A stretch of 62,646 nucleotides of DNA from Lampropedia puyangensis (GCF_004833285.1 NZ_STFG01000018.1:1-62646), one strand, 5' to 3'. Shown: positions 25,050 to 35,223, counted from the first letter of the stretch. Notes: generated by a model from the sequence alone, not told the origin. Translations and numbers: made by a program.

Positions 25050-25416
25050 CTTCAGCGTCCATCGGAAAGAACAATCCGAGATTGGAGCATAAGTTAGCGC
25101 AACGCCCAGTCGGTATCTGCACGTCACCCACGTTGGCTTGGTTTTGAGGAATGAGGCTGCACGCTTCCAACAAAAGCCTTCACGCTCACAAGCGACGTAC
25201 AACGCAATGCCAAAGGCAAGACCGGATAGCGAACAGAATACGCATTCAGCATGGCCAATACCTGCCAGGGCTTCGCCTGCACTACCGCACAACTGCCTAC
25301 AATGCATGCCAATCTTCAGAGATCAGGCCGCAAGTGGCCTATTTCTTTTTCTTTTCCAGTGATGCGCATGGGTTTATCCCCGAGCAGATCCCCCCTTTTT
25401 TTGTGAGTGAGACAAC
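25050..25416. other. Intergenic region between divergent genes
   Basis: No gene is supported. AGGCC-GCAAGT-GGCCT at 25325-25340 followed by a T-rich run looks like a weak terminator on the plus strand, although no plus-strand gene precedes it. Confidence 0.35.
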
Positions 25417-26007
25417 ATGGCCTCCATTTCCACACCCGGTGAGACATTCAAGCTCTACCCCAAGCGGCATAAACTGGCCTTAGGCGCATTTGGCACAGGC
25501 TGCCTTTTTCTTCTTGCGGTGGCCGCTGCGGTGCTGGGGCCTTCGGGCACGTCGATGTTCTTCTTTTTACGTGACCCCATCTTGTATTACAGCGTCATGG
25601 CGCTTGGCATGGCTGTGTTTGGGTTCTTGTTGTTTTTCTCGCTGCGCAATCTACGCACCCCAAAACCCTGGGCCACTTTGAACGCAGAGGGCATTGAGAC
25701 TACGACCTTCAGTTCGCAATTTTCAGCCCCTTGGAGTGCATTTAACGGTATTGCCCGCATGAGCAACAAGCGCAGCGATATTTTGGTGCTATTACTCAAA
25801 GAGCCTGACGCATTTTTGGCGCAGCTTCCCAGCGGGCGCAACAAGACTATGGCCAAAGCACTGATCAACCGCTTTCACAGTCCATTTCTGGTCGACATCA
25901 GCGCACTTCAGGCAGACCCACAACAGGTCATCTTGTATTTGCAGTCACACATCCAATCAGATGCTGCACCTCAAGAGGCAACTACCGCTGCCACGCAAGC
26001 AACATAA
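25417..26007 (+). CDS. STM3941-like membrane protein
   Basis: A 196-residue protein with two adjacent N-terminal membrane helices (LALGAFGTGCLFLLAVAAAVLG, about 21-42, and YYSVMALGMAVFGFLLFFSL, about 54-73) and a cytoplasmic domain. It follows the pattern of the STM3941 family: FKLYPKRHKL before the first helix, PWATLNAEGIETTTFSSQFSAPWSAFNGI, and FLVDISALQADPQQVILYLQSHI at the end. The function is unknown. It converges on the pabBC gene. Confidence 0.65.
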   Translation: MASISTPGETFKLYPKRHKLALGAFGTGCLFLLAVAAAVLGPSGTSMFFFLRDPILYYSVMALGMAVFGFLLFFSLRNLRTPKPWATLNAEGIETTTFSSQFSAPWSAFNGIARMSNKRSDILVLLLKEPDAFLAQLPSGRNKTMAKALINRFHSPFLVDISALQADPQQVILYLQSHIQSDAAPQEATTAATQAT

Positions 26008-26026
26008 ACCATCCTCAGAGCCGGCC

Positions 26027-28144
26027 TCAAACAACCAAGCGTGCATGGAGTGCGCCGCGCAAAGCATTGCACACTACGATATCTGCTGCACCCAGTACCT
26101 GCGCTTTGGTTAAACTGCGCTCTTGAATGTTCCATTCGCCACTGTCCAACAACACGCTACGCATGACACCAGGTAATACGCCCTCAGCTAGAGGTGGTGT
26201 GTACCAAGGGGCATGAGGATCAGCATCAAGTTTGACCAACACATTGCTACGCGCACCCTCAGTCAGATAGCCCTGCCTATTGAAAAACAAGGCATCAAAC
26301 GCCCCCACAGCCTCGGCCGCTTTCATGGCCCTGTCGTAGTCGCTTCGCAAACTCGTCTTGAACTGACGCAGCCATGCGGGGGTATGGCAAGCAGCATGGG
26401 CCAGAATGACCGCTACCGAACCATCCCCAGACAACATCAATGGCTGCAAAAGGCCATGGGTGAATGCCAACTGGCCATCACTACGCAGTGCCATGCGCAA
26501 ACGCCAATCGCCAGTGGCATGTGCATCGAAGTGCTCTTCAATGTATGTCTGCAATTGGCTTTGCCAACGCGGTCGATCATGCGCAAAGCCCAGTGCTAGT
26601 GCGCTAGATGCCAAACGCGCAACGTGCCTCTCCCAATATGCAGGGCATGAGGCGCCTGCAGACACGCGCATGGTTTCAAACAATTCAAAGCCGGTTGTGT
26701 CATGCAGCGCAAAACCAGCTTTGAGATGGCACTCTTGCCATTCTTGCTCTGCTTGACTGTCCCACACAATGCCAGCGCCCACAGAAAACTGCACTGCATG
26801 GCCCATCGCCGCAGGGGGCAACACCCTAGCAGGCAATTCCAGCGCCACGTCAAGCTGTAGAGTGCGAATCGGTACGCTCAAACAGTAATTCAGCGTAGCC
26901 GCCTCATTCGCTGGCTCTTGCACTAGTAGCTCGTGGATAGAAGAAGCCTCCACCCAGCCAATTGCACCGGTGTACAGTCGACGTTGGTGCGCGTCTCGTG
27001 TCATGAGTACACCATGCGCCTCGTGGCATTGCGCCCCATATGATTGGGTCCCATCTATTGGCATGCTGCTGGTAGGCGCGCCTTCGATGCAGGCAATCAG
27101 CTCCATGGTTTTGCGCTTGGGCGCACCGGTAATGGAGCCACACGGAAAGCTCGCGCGCAAAACTTCCGCCAAACCTGCCTCGGGCCGCAAACGCGCCTGC
27201 ACTGTACTAGTCATCCCCAGCACTTGCCCATTGCGTTGCACTGCAAACAAATCACGTACCTGTACGCTGCCTGTTTGTGCCACCGCGCCCAAATCATTGC
27301 GCAGCAAATCCACAATCATGACGTTTTCAGCACGATTTTTCGGATCGTTGTGCAACCACTGCGCCGCCTGTTCTGTTTGCGCGACCGTGGCTTGCACGGC
27401 CGTGGTGCCTTTCATCGGCTTGGCCACAATGTTGCCATCGTTGACCTGAATGAAAAGCTCAGGCGACAAGGACAGCACCCAGGGCTGGTAGCCAGCTTGC
27501 GCTACTGGCAGGCGCATCAACGCGCCAAATTGCGCTGGCTGACGTTGGCGCAAGTGGCGGTATAGCGCCAGCGGCGAACCATAGCTACGGCCATGGAACG
27601 CAAAAGTGTAATTAATCTGATAGGTATCACCGCGTTCAATGGCTGCATGGATTTCATCAATCGCCTGCGTGAACTCCGCTTGGTTGACTTGAGATTGCCA
27701 ATCAAACAAACCAGCATCGGGCCATGCCAAGGTGGCTACCTGCGCATCTAACCACTCCTTCACTGCAGTTCTGTCCATACGCTGCATTGATGCAAAAAGT
27801 TCCACGCGCAAACTCGGTACAGGCGCAGATACCGACGGGGTCCGCGCATGAGAGATTTGGCAACCACCAGGCACAAGCCCCTGCAACTGCATCCCCCACT
27901 CATAGTCCGCCAGTAATACGGCATGCAGGCCAGAAGCCAGCGCCTGCTGCACACGCGTCTGCCATGCCTGCAGATCATCCGCATCGGTGCATACCAAGCT
28001 GGAGTGCCAGTGCGTATACAGACGGCTAGCGGGTCTCTCGACAGTGGCATCACAGTCATCGAGCAAGACAAATGCTTCTCCTGTTTCTGCCGCAAAAATG
28101 GGCGCCGCTTCACGCGCGCCCAGCTCGCTCCACGAACTTTGCAT
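26027..28144 (-). CDS. PabB-PabC fusion: aminodeoxychorismate synthase I and lyase
   Basis: A 705-residue bifunctional enzyme for p-aminobenzoate in folate synthesis. The PabB part (about 1-455) shows the chorismate-binding motifs ERGDTYQINYTFAF, KPMKGTTAV, RAENVMIVDLLRNDLGAVAQ and SFPCGSITGAPKRKTMELI. The PabC part (about 475-705) is a class IV PLP enzyme: LFETMRVSAG, FKTSLRSDYDRAMKAAEAVGAFDALFFNRQGYLTEGARSNVLV in its core, with the PLP lysine expected in the FKTSLRSDYDRA region. Such fusions are known in betaproteobacteria. The glutaminase PabA is not in this window. I use the ATG at 28144 (AAGG seven bases upstream) rather than the GTG at 28162. Confidence 0.85.
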   Translation of the reverse strand: MQSSWSELGAREAAPIFAAETGEAFVLLDDCDATVERPASRLYTHWHSSLVCTDADDLQAWQTRVQQALASGLHAVLLADYEWGMQLQGLVPGGCQISHARTPSVSAPVPSLRVELFASMQRMDRTAVKEWLDAQVATLAWPDAGLFDWQSQVNQAEFTQAIDEIHAAIERGDTYQINYTFAFHGRSYGSPLALYRHLRQRQPAQFGALMRLPVAQAGYQPWVLSLSPELFIQVNDGNIVAKPMKGTTAVQATVAQTEQAAQWLHNDPKNRAENVMIVDLLRNDLGAVAQTGSVQVRDLFAVQRNGQVLGMTSTVQARLRPEAGLAEVLRASFPCGSITGAPKRKTMELIACIEGAPTSSMPIDGTQSYGAQCHEAHGVLMTRDAHQRRLYTGAIGWVEASSIHELLVQEPANEAATLNYCLSVPIRTLQLDVALELPARVLPPAAMGHAVQFSVGAGIVWDSQAEQEWQECHLKAGFALHDTTGFELFETMRVSAGASCPAYWERHVARLASSALALGFAHDRPRWQSQLQTYIEEHFDAHATGDWRLRMALRSDGQLAFTHGLLQPLMLSGDGSVAVILAHAACHTPAWLRQFKTSLRSDYDRAMKAAEAVGAFDALFFNRQGYLTEGARSNVLVKLDADPHAPWYTPPLAEGVLPGVMRSVLLDSGEWNIQERSLTKAQVLGAADIVVCNALRGALHARLVV

Positions 28145-28162
28145 GTTTTGGCCTTGCTTCAC

Positions 28163-28831
28163 TTATTCCTGCTTGAGCAACGCCTGCACCGCTGGCCACA
28201 CCGTTTGCACAATCAACGGCTGAGCCTGCGCATTTGGATGGATACGATCGCTTTGAAAATACTTGTCCAAGTCTGCGGGGTCTGAAATGGCCTCCAAGAT
28301 GAAGGGAACCACCGCTACCGTTTTGTCTTTACCCACTTGCGCAAACACCTGAGCAAACTCGCTGGAATACTTGGCCCCATAATTGGGCGGCACCTGAATG
28401 CCCAGCAGCAAGACCTGCGCCCTAGCCGCTTGCGCTGCATCCACCATAGCAATCAGGTTGTCTTGCGTGCTGCTCAGCGGCAACCCTCGCAATGCGTCGT
28501 TGCCCCCCAGTTCAATCACCACGTATGCCGGTGCATGCGCTTTCAGCAATGCAGGCAAACGGCTACGCCCGCCTGCAGTGGTCTCGCCACTGATGCTGGC
28601 ATTGACCACCTCCACTTTGGAAGAGCCCTCGTGCAATTTCTGGCTCAACAGTTGAACCCAGCCCTGCCCTCTGGCCAACCCATACTCTGCACTGATCGAG
28701 TCCCCCAACACCAGCATTTTCGTACCTCGGGCAGCCGCACTGACTCCGCTGGCATGCGCCAACGGCGCGACTAACCCCCACACCAACACACCCCAAAAAA
28801 GCCCCAAAAAGATACGAGACACTACAGTCAC
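28163..28831 (-). CDS. tesA: TesA-like SGNH arylesterase/lysophospholipase
   Basis: A secreted SGNH hydrolase of about 222 residues. Block I GDSISAEYGL carries the nucleophile Ser, block III GGNDALRGL the oxyanion Asn, and block V DRIHPNAQAQ the Asp and His. The start is uncertain: a GTG at 28885 overlaps the divergent ABC gene, while the GTG at 28831 gives a short, well-formed signal peptide (VVSRIFLGLFWGVLVWGLVAPLAHASG) with no overlap, and I prefer it. It is divergent from a YbbA-like ATPase, as tesA and ybbA are in E. coli. Periplasmic thioesterase, esterase and lysophospholipase L1 activities are known for the family. Confidence 0.85.
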   Translation of the reverse strand: MTVVSRIFLGLFWGVLVWGLVAPLAHASGVSAAARGTKMLVLGDSISAEYGLARGQGWVQLLSQKLHEGSSKVEVVNASISGETTAGGRSRLPALLKAHAPAYVVIELGGNDALRGLPLSSTQDNLIAMVDAAQAARAQVLLLGIQVPPNYGAKYSSEFAQVFAQVGKDKTVAVVPFILEAISDPADLDKYFQSDRIHPNAQAQPLIVQTVWPAVQALLKQE

Positions 28832-28846
28832 GCTACATTGGCGACG

Positions 28847-29599
28847 ATGAAAAACCTTGATCACACTGCTTCCCCTATTGTTCACACTGCACCTGAGAGC
28901 GCACCAACGCGCCCAAGTTCAGCCAGCAAGCCGATGATTATGGTGGATCAGTTGGGCAAAGCAGTCCAGGACTCCACAGGAACCCTGCAAATTTTGCACG
29001 GTATTAACCTGCAATTGCCTGCGCAAACCACGGTCGCCATTGTCGGAGCATCCGGGTCAGGCAAAAGTACCTTGCTGTCCATTCTTGCGGGACTAGACAC
29101 GCCCACAACAGGCACTGTTTACCTAGATGGGCAAGATATCTTTGCGCTCAATGAAGATCAGCGGGCGGCGCTGCGGGCACAAAAGACTGGTTTTGTATTT
29201 CAAAACTTCCAGCTCTTGGGGAGTTTGACGGCACTCGAAAACGTCATGCTCCCGCTGGAGCTGGCAGGACAGCGGCATGCCCGCACACAGGCCACCGAGA
29301 TGCTTGCCCGTGTGGGCCTGTCCCAACGGCTCAACCACTACCCCAAAGTCATGTCTGGGGGAGAACAGCAACGCGTAGCATTGGCCCGTGCTTTTGTGGT
29401 GCAGCCCCAAGTACTGTTTGCAGACGAACCCACCGGCAGCCTGGACTTCGCCACTGGCCACGCGGTCATGGAATTGATGCTCCAACTCAACCAAGAGCTC
29501 GGCACCACGTTGGTGATGGTGACCCACGACCGAGAACTGGCCGCGCGCTGTACTATGCGCGTGCGTATCGATGCTGGGCACGCCCACCTTGAAAGTTAA
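28847..29599 (+). CDS. ABC transporter ATPase, YbbA/LolD type
   Basis: A 250-residue ATP-binding subunit of the MacB/LolD/YbbA class. Walker A GASGSGKST, Q-loop FVFQNFQLLGSLTALENVMLPLELAG, signature MSGGEQQRVALARAF, Walker B VLFADEPTGSLD and the switch His in MVTHDRE are all intact. The N-terminus has about 35 extra low-complexity residues. In E. coli the matching ATPase YbbA is followed by the permease YbbP; here an MFS gene follows instead and no FtsX-like permease is seen, so the partner must lie elsewhere or be lost. The ATG at 28847 is used; the TTG nine bases upstream is less likely. Confidence 0.85.
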   Translation: MKNLDHTASPIVHTAPESAPTRPSSASKPMIMVDQLGKAVQDSTGTLQILHGINLQLPAQTTVAIVGASGSGKSTLLSILAGLDTPTTGTVYLDGQDIFALNEDQRAALRAQKTGFVFQNFQLLGSLTALENVMLPLELAGQRHARTQATEMLARVGLSQRLNHYPKVMSGGEQQRVALARAFVVQPQVLFADEPTGSLDFATGHAVMELMLQLNQELGTTLVMVTHDRELAARCTMRVRIDAGHAHLES

Positions 29600-29767
29600 G
29601 CGCTTGACTGCTCAAACGTGGGCTTTGCGCCATACCAAAAAATAGGCATTTGAGAGCGCACTGCGACGGTTGGCGCAAACAGCCAAGGGTTTCCACCTAC
29701 ACCCAATCGCACCACCTTGCAACTCGCGCAACAATCTGGGGCCTTTTCTACCCCACAGTGCGCGTCC

Positions 29768-30934
29768 ATGACTTCTGCTTCTGCCGTCTCCCATTCCCGC
29801 TGGCCTTTACTGGCCTTAGCCGTCGGCGCCTTCGGCATTGGCACCACCGAATTCGGCCCCATGGGCATGCTGCCCACGATTGCTGCCGGTGTGGATGTCT
29901 CCATCGCCTCTGCCGGCATGCTGATATCTGCCTACGCAATTGGTGTCATGATCGGGGCGCCTTTCATGACATTGCTACTGTCCCACTGGCCTCGGCGCAA
30001 AGCCTTGATCACGCTGATGTCGATTTTCACTGTCGGCAACTTACTATCAGCCTGGGCACCAGACTATGCCAGCCTGATGGTGGCACGCATCATCACCAGC
30101 CTGAACCACGGTGCCTTTTTTGGCATTGGTTCAGTAGTTGCTGCCAGCTTGGTGCCACGAGAGAAGCAAGCCAGCGCCGTTGCCACGATGTTCTTAGGAT
30201 TGACGATTGCCAATATTGGCGGCGTCCCCGTCGCAACCTGGCTAGGGCAAACCATAGGCTGGCGCGAATCCTTCGTGGCCATTTCAGCGTTAGGTCTGCT
30301 GGCCATGACTGCACTGGCCCTCGCTCTGCCGCAAGGCAGTCGTGGCAGCATGCCCAATGTCCGTGCTGAACTGCGTGTATTGGTTCAACCTACCGTACTG
30401 CTGGCCATGGCAACTACCGTTTTGGGCTCAGGCGCGATGTTTGCGCTCTACACCTACATCAATCCCGCGCTGGAAACTTTCACCAATGCTTCACCAGGTT
30501 TTGTCACGGCCATGCTGGTGCTCACTGGTGTTGGCTTTACGATCGGCAATACTTTAGGCGGGCGCTGGGCCGATCGCTCACTGGTCAAAACGCTACTGAG
30601 CTTTCTGTCGCTCATCGCCATCAGCATGCTGGCCTTTCCCTATCTGGCCCAAACACATGTAGGGGCCGCTATTGCGCTGTTGGTCTGGTCTATTGCCGCA
30701 TTTGGCGTGGTACCGCCAGTTCAAATGCGCGTCATGCGCGCTGCCAGCGGCGCACCTGGTTTAGCTTCTTCAGTCAATGTAGGGGCATTTAATTGCGGCA
30801 ATGCGATTGGTGCCGCTGTCGGCAGTGTGATCCTGAAGGCCGGTCTGGGCTATGCCGCAGTGATGTGGTGTGGGGCTGGCTTGGCGGTGTTGGCTTGCTT
30901 AACAGTTGCCGTGCCCGCCTTGAGAAAACGTTAA
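29768..30934 (+). CDS. MFS efflux transporter (AraJ/YdhP-like)
   Basis: A 388-residue major facilitator protein with 12 predicted helices. The start LLALAVGAFGIGTTEFGPMGMLPTIA with the TTEF-PMG motif is characteristic of the AraJ/PbuE/YdhP sugar-efflux-like branch of drug:proton antiporters. The loop after helix 2 has WPRRKALI, and the helix 5 region reads LTIANIGGVPVATWLGQTIGWRESF (motif C-like). The start at the ATG at 29768 follows 168 bases after the ABC ATPase on the same strand. The substrate is unknown. Confidence 0.8.
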   Translation: MTSASAVSHSRWPLLALAVGAFGIGTTEFGPMGMLPTIAAGVDVSIASAGMLISAYAIGVMIGAPFMTLLLSHWPRRKALITLMSIFTVGNLLSAWAPDYASLMVARIITSLNHGAFFGIGSVVAASLVPREKQASAVATMFLGLTIANIGGVPVATWLGQTIGWRESFVAISALGLLAMTALALALPQGSRGSMPNVRAELRVLVQPTVLLAMATTVLGSGAMFALYTYINPALETFTNASPGFVTAMLVLTGVGFTIGNTLGGRWADRSLVKTLLSFLSLIAISMLAFPYLAQTHVGAAIALLVWSIAAFGVVPPVQMRVMRAASGAPGLASSVNVGAFNCGNAIGAAVGSVILKAGLGYAAVMWCGAGLAVLACLTVAVPALRKR

Positions 30935-30994
30935 GGCATTGATGGGGCTATACAGACCCCATATCGCCATCCTAAAACGGGCATTTCCACACTT

Positions 30995-32005
30995 TTATTT
31001 TGGTCTGCTCAATGCGTTGGTCAGTAGGCGAGAGGTGATATCGACGATTTGCACCATTCGGTCGTAAGCCATACGGGTGGGGCCAATGACGCCCAAGGTC
31101 CCTACCACGTGGCCATCCACTTCGTAAGGGGCGCTGACAATGGAAAGCTCCGAAACAGGAACGATGTGGCTTTCGCCACCAATGTAAATTTTCACGCCTT
31201 CGGCCTGGCCCGTGACATCGAGCAGTTGCAAAATTTGATTTTTCTGCTCGAACAAATCGAATGCGCGGCGAATACTGTCCATGTCTTTGGAAAAGTCGCT
31301 CACGGCCAATAGATTCCGCTCGCCAGAAATCACCACATCTTTGTCGGTCGTGCCGTCAGCAGGTGCAGTCTCACTCATGGCCGCTTCCATCAAGCCGGCA
31401 ATTTCACCACGCAAGCGGTTGACCTCGGTACGCAAACGCTCACGCACTTGATCGACCGACAAACCCGAATAATGGGCGTTGAGAAAGTTACTGGCCTCCG
31501 AGAGCTGGTCTTGCGAGATATCGGCCTGGGTCAGCACCACTTTGTTTTGCACATTGCCATCTGGGGAAACCAATATCACCAGTACGCGTTGCTCGGACAG
31601 GCGCAAAAATTCAATGTGGTGAAACACCGAACTTTTCTGCGGCGCCACCACTACGCCCACAAATTGGGACATGCTCGAGAGCATTTGCGCCGCACTGGCG
31701 ATCACGCGCTGCGGTTGGTCCACGCTCAGGGAAGGCGCCTGCATATGCAACTGCTCACGCTGCACGGTCATCATGCTGTCGACAAATAGGCGGTAGCCCC
31801 TTGGCGTCGGCACCCGCCCTGCCGAGGTATGCGGACTGGCAATCAAGCCCAAGTCCTCCAAATCCGCCATGATGTTGCGGATAGTGGCTGCCGACAGGTC
31901 CAAACCAGAAGATTTGGCCAGCGTGCGCGAGCCCACCGGTTGCCCGTCCTCAATATAACGTTCAATCAGAGTGGTTAGCAGTAGTTTGGCGCGGTCATCC
32001 AGCAT
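30995..32005 (-). CDS. hrcA: Heat-inducible transcription repressor HrcA
   Basis: A 336-residue repressor of heat-shock chaperone genes through CIRCE operators. The N-terminal winged helix reads [68 protein letters not shown] in segments, the diagnostic HrcA region. The later IYIGGES and [17 protein letters not shown] near the C-terminus are also conserved. Its ATG at 32005 overlaps the stop of mutY in TGATG, so the two are translationally coupled. No groE, dnaK or CIRCE element is seen here. Confidence 0.95.
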   Translation of the reverse strand: MLDDRAKLLLTTLIERYIEDGQPVGSRTLAKSSGLDLSAATIRNIMADLEDLGLIASPHTSAGRVPTPRGYRLFVDSMMTVQREQLHMQAPSLSVDQPQRVIASAAQMLSSMSQFVGVVVAPQKSSVFHHIEFLRLSEQRVLVILVSPDGNVQNKVVLTQADISQDQLSEASNFLNAHYSGLSVDQVRERLRTEVNRLRGEIAGLMEAAMSETAPADGTTDKDVVISGERNLLAVSDFSKDMDSIRRAFDLFEQKNQILQLLDVTGQAEGVKIYIGGESHIVPVSELSIVSAPYEVDGHVVGTLGVIGPTRMAYDRMVQIVDITSRLLTNALSRPK

Positions 32006-33153
32006 CAGCACATTTTATCGGTATCCGCGAAGGTGCTGTGCTTGAGCCATGCCAATAAAGGCGCAGGCAATGCCCAGCGTCCCTGAATAAGCTGATCAAC
32101 GTCAACCCATTCGAGGTGACCCAGAGGCATATCGCCATGCCCGACCATCTGCACAGACGGTGCTGCCTGGCTTGGAAGTTGAGCCACCACGGGCACGAGA
32201 TTCAAGTCTTTGTGTGTCAACACATGACGAAAACCAGGCTGCCAATCCAAGCCACCAGCCTGCCCACCTAGGTTTTGCCACGCCAGCAAAAGCGCGGCCT
32301 CATCTTCAAATGTAGGAAATGCATACAGCTGCGCCCAGATGCCCTTGTCTGGACGCTTGTGCAAAGCCAGTTGCGGGAGCGCAATTGAACTCTGACTGTC
32401 ACATTGATGATGCTGGTCGCGGCACAACACCAACCAGTACCACGTAGAAGAGCTGCGTTTGAGCTTACGGGTTTTGCGTGGCAATACATGCGTCAATTGC
32501 TTCAAACGGGCTTGGCAATCACCAGCAACCGGGCACGCGCCGCAGTGCGCACGCTTGGATGTACACACTGTGGCACCCAAATCCATCAGCCCTTGGGTAT
32601 AAGCTGGCATGGCATTAACGCCATCCTGCTTGGGAACCAAAGCTTCGGCTTTAGCCCACAAGGTTTTGATGGCCGATGCGGAGGCCAAGTCTTCTTCAAA
32701 CCCTAAATAACGGGCCATTACGCGCTGAACATTCGCATCAAAAATGGAACGCTGTACACCAAAACAAAATGCCGCAATCGCATGGGCAGTCGAACGCCCC
32801 ACTCCTGGTAACTGCACCAATAAGTCAGGATCGCTAGGGAATTGCCCGTTGAACTGCGCCACCACCATTTGTGCAGCACGGTGGAGATTACGCGCCCTGC
32901 TGTAATACCCCAATCCACTCCAGAGCGGCATGACTTCGTCTACAGAGGCATGCGCCAACGCATCCACCGAAGGAAAGACTTCCAGAAACCGCGCGTAATA
33001 CCCCAGCACGGTTTTCACTTGGGTTTGCTGCAGCATGATTTCGGAGAGCCATACGCGGTAGGGGTCGCGGGTATTTTGCCAAGGCAAGCCATGTCGGCCA
33101 CTGCTGCGCTGCCACGCGACCAAACGATCTGAAAAAAAGGACACGCGTTTCAC
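32005..33153 (-). CDS. mutY: A/G-specific adenine glycosylase MutY
   Basis: A 382-residue DNA repair glycosylase that removes adenine opposite 8-oxoguanine. [24 protein letters not shown] contains the catalytic Glu38. The helix-hairpin-helix reads [15 protein letters not shown], and the catalytic Asp is in [16 protein letters not shown]. The 4Fe-4S cluster cysteines C-x6-C-x2-C-x5-C are present in [17 protein letters not shown]. The C-terminal NUDIX-like domain that recognises 8-oxoG follows ([17 protein letters not shown]). It starts at a GTG and overlaps hrcA at its 3' end. Confidence 0.95.
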   Translation of the reverse strand: MKRVSFFSDRLVAWQRSSGRHGLPWQNTRDPYRVWLSEIMLQQTQVKTVLGYYARFLEVFPSVDALAHASVDEVMPLWSGLGYYSRARNLHRAAQMVVAQFNGQFPSDPDLLVQLPGVGRSTAHAIAAFCFGVQRSIFDANVQRVMARYLGFEEDLASASAIKTLWAKAEALVPKQDGVNAMPAYTQGLMDLGATVCTSKRAHCGACPVAGDCQARLKQLTHVLPRKTRKLKRSSSTWYWLVLCRDQHHQCDSQSSIALPQLALHKRPDKGIWAQLYAFPTFEDEAALLLAWQNLGGQAGGLDWQPGFRHVLTHKDLNLVPVVAQLPSQAAPSVQMVGHGDMPLGHLEWVDVDQLIQGRWALPAPLLAWLKHSTFADTDKMC

Positions 33154-33216
33154 CAGGAAAGCACTACTGCGAGCGCAGAGATCAAAAGAAGTAAGACAGC
33201 CGTTTATATCGCGCCA

Positions 33217-35223
33217 TCATGCACGCACAGGCTGAGGCTGTCCAAGGTCGAAATCAAGGCTGCTGAGCATGGAATGCAAGGAGTCTTCCAATCGGCTAGT
33301 GCGATCTTGCAATTGTTCGGAAACCGACGCCAAGGCATCGATATCAGCCTGCAACTCCTGCAAGCGTTCAGTCAAATCCAATTCAGCCTGCTCAATACGC
33401 TCAATGGTTTCGCTGCGGTTCAAAAAGCTATGCCTGCGCTCTTTCAACTGCACATCCAATTGGGCGGAAGAAGCCTTACTCCACAGTTCTAATTCATTGG
33501 AGACAGCCTCAAACACAGAACGCAAGCGCATGGAAATAGCGGCAACCAAACGCTCACTGAACTCGTTCGAAGAAAACCGCAGCGCATTGGCAACGGAAAA
33601 ATGGTTTTTATTGCTTTGCGCGATCTTGTCCAGATCCTCAATGTACTGCCCAAGATTGAGGGCTTGTGGCGCAGTGAGTGAAAACCCAAATTCGGTATTC
33701 AGGCTATCAAAAGCATCTATCGCCAAACGGTGCATCTGATCGGCAATTTCCTGCGTCGCTTCCACCGACTCCTTCAAGCTATCAAAGGTTTCAAAAAAAC
33801 GTTTCTGAAAGCCGAAAGTGAGCATTTTCCCTTGCAGTGCAGCCGTCAGGCTGGCCAATTCACTTTTGATGGTTTTACTGCTCAGCTGCTGAAAACCTTG
33901 GTTGAGCAGCTTATTTTGCGCCGCACGCAGACCCAAGATCTTGTGCACACTACTGTCGAACTCTTTGCGTTCACGGGCAATACGCATACGAATGCTGCGC
34001 CTTGCACTGCTATTTTTACCCTGCAGGCCTGCAATCTCCTGCATTTGTTCGGTCAGGTCACGCAAACGCACCGTCAGTATCTGCTGCGCATCCGCACGCA
34101 ACTCCGCCAACCCTTTGAACAAGGCATGGTTAAGCAATTGGTGGCGTTGCCCCAGCAAGGTATCAACCAGCACCGATTCCAATTGGCGAATCGCGCTCTC
34201 ACGCAACAATGCATCGTCCTTGGTGATTTTGGCCACCAGCGCTTTTTGCGCAGAAATCGCAATCACCTGGTTGAGCGGCACACCCAAGGTTTGCGCAGTG
34301 GTTTGCCGCTGCTTTCGGATCTGTGTTTGGTGCGCTTCCTTGGAGGTCAGGCTATCCCAGAGCGTATCAATTTTATTGAGGACCACCAGACGCATTCCAG
34401 AGGAATCCACATGTGGGCCGAGCAAGTCTTGCCAAATACGCAGGTCAGAGCGGGTCACGCCTGTGTCTGCCCCCAAAATAAACAATACCGCTTGTGCCTG
34501 CGGCAACAGGCTGATCGTCAATTCCGGCTCAGCCCCAATCGCGTTCAAACCGGGCGTATCCAGAATCACCATACCTTTTTTCAGCAGCGGGTGCGGGAAG
34601 TTGATGACCGCGTGACGCCACTTGGGCACATCGACCAAGCCAGACGCATTGAGCGGTGGATTATCATCTGCACCATCCACCCAAAAACCCAGACGGCGCG
34701 CTTCGGCCACATCCACACTGATGGTTTCGGTCACGCGCTCAACAGCAGCAGCCACGCTATCACCGGATTTGGCGTTGAGCGGCACCGACAACCATGAAGA
34801 GGGTTTGAGCCGCCAGTCGGCCAAGCTCGCCCCCAACTTGCGAGTCTCGATGGGCAACAAACGCACACTGGGCGTGTAAGTCGCATCCCAAGTCAACTCC
34901 GTTGGGCACATGGTTGTGCGGCCTGCGCTGGCGGGCATGATGCGCCGACCATAGCTGGAGAAAAACAGGGCGTTAATCATCTCCGACTTGCCGCGTGAAT
35001 ACTCTGCCACAAAAGCCACTGTGAGCTTATCGTCGAGCGTTTGCTCATGCAAACGGCTCAAACGCTCCATTGCAGAGGCATTGCGCAAGCCTTTGCCTTC
35101 GAGCCATGCTGAGAACACACTCAGCTCTTTGGCAAATTCAGCACGCCATTGCCCATATTGGTCAAATCGTTGATTGAATGTCTGACTCTCAATGCTCACT
35201 GTGATTGCTTTATGGTGTGGCAT
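33217..35223 (-). CDS. Dynamin-like large GTPase
   Basis: A 668-residue dynamin-superfamily protein. The G1 motif AEYSRGKSEM (about residues 75-84) replaces the usual first glycine with alanine but keeps GKS. G2 is the threonine pair in GRTTMCPTEL, G3 is DTPGLNAIGAEPEL (about 222-235) and G4 is LNKIDTLWD. After the GTPase domain come long alpha-helical, charged segments (residues about 350-660) with coiled-coil ends such as RIEQAELDLTERLQELQADIDALASV, as in bacterial dynamins. It lacks an obvious transmembrane paddle. A role in membrane stress response or remodelling is inferred from the family. It is a single gene between mutY and rnk. Confidence 0.8.
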   Translation of the reverse strand: MPHHKAITVSIESQTFNQRFDQYGQWRAEFAKELSVFSAWLEGKGLRNASAMERLSRLHEQTLDDKLTVAFVAEYSRGKSEMINALFFSSYGRRIMPASAGRTTMCPTELTWDATYTPSVRLLPIETRKLGASLADWRLKPSSWLSVPLNAKSGDSVAAAVERVTETISVDVAEARRLGFWVDGADDNPPLNASGLVDVPKWRHAVINFPHPLLKKGMVILDTPGLNAIGAEPELTISLLPQAQAVLFILGADTGVTRSDLRIWQDLLGPHVDSSGMRLVVLNKIDTLWDSLTSKEAHQTQIRKQRQTTAQTLGVPLNQVIAISAQKALVAKITKDDALLRESAIRQLESVLVDTLLGQRHQLLNHALFKGLAELRADAQQILTVRLRDLTEQMQEIAGLQGKNSSARRSIRMRIARERKEFDSSVHKILGLRAAQNKLLNQGFQQLSSKTIKSELASLTAALQGKMLTFGFQKRFFETFDSLKESVEATQEIADQMHRLAIDAFDSLNTEFGFSLTAPQALNLGQYIEDLDKIAQSNKNHFSVANALRFSSNEFSERLVAAISMRLRSVFEAVSNELELWSKASSAQLDVQLKERRHSFLNRSETIERIEQAELDLTERLQELQADIDALASVSEQLQDRTSRLEDSLHSMLSSLDFDLGQPQPVRA

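Noticed and set aside
24550-25307. Extended 251-residue version of the GNAT protein
   Set aside because: The first 86 residues are not protein-like; the GNAT fold starts at the ATG at 25049.
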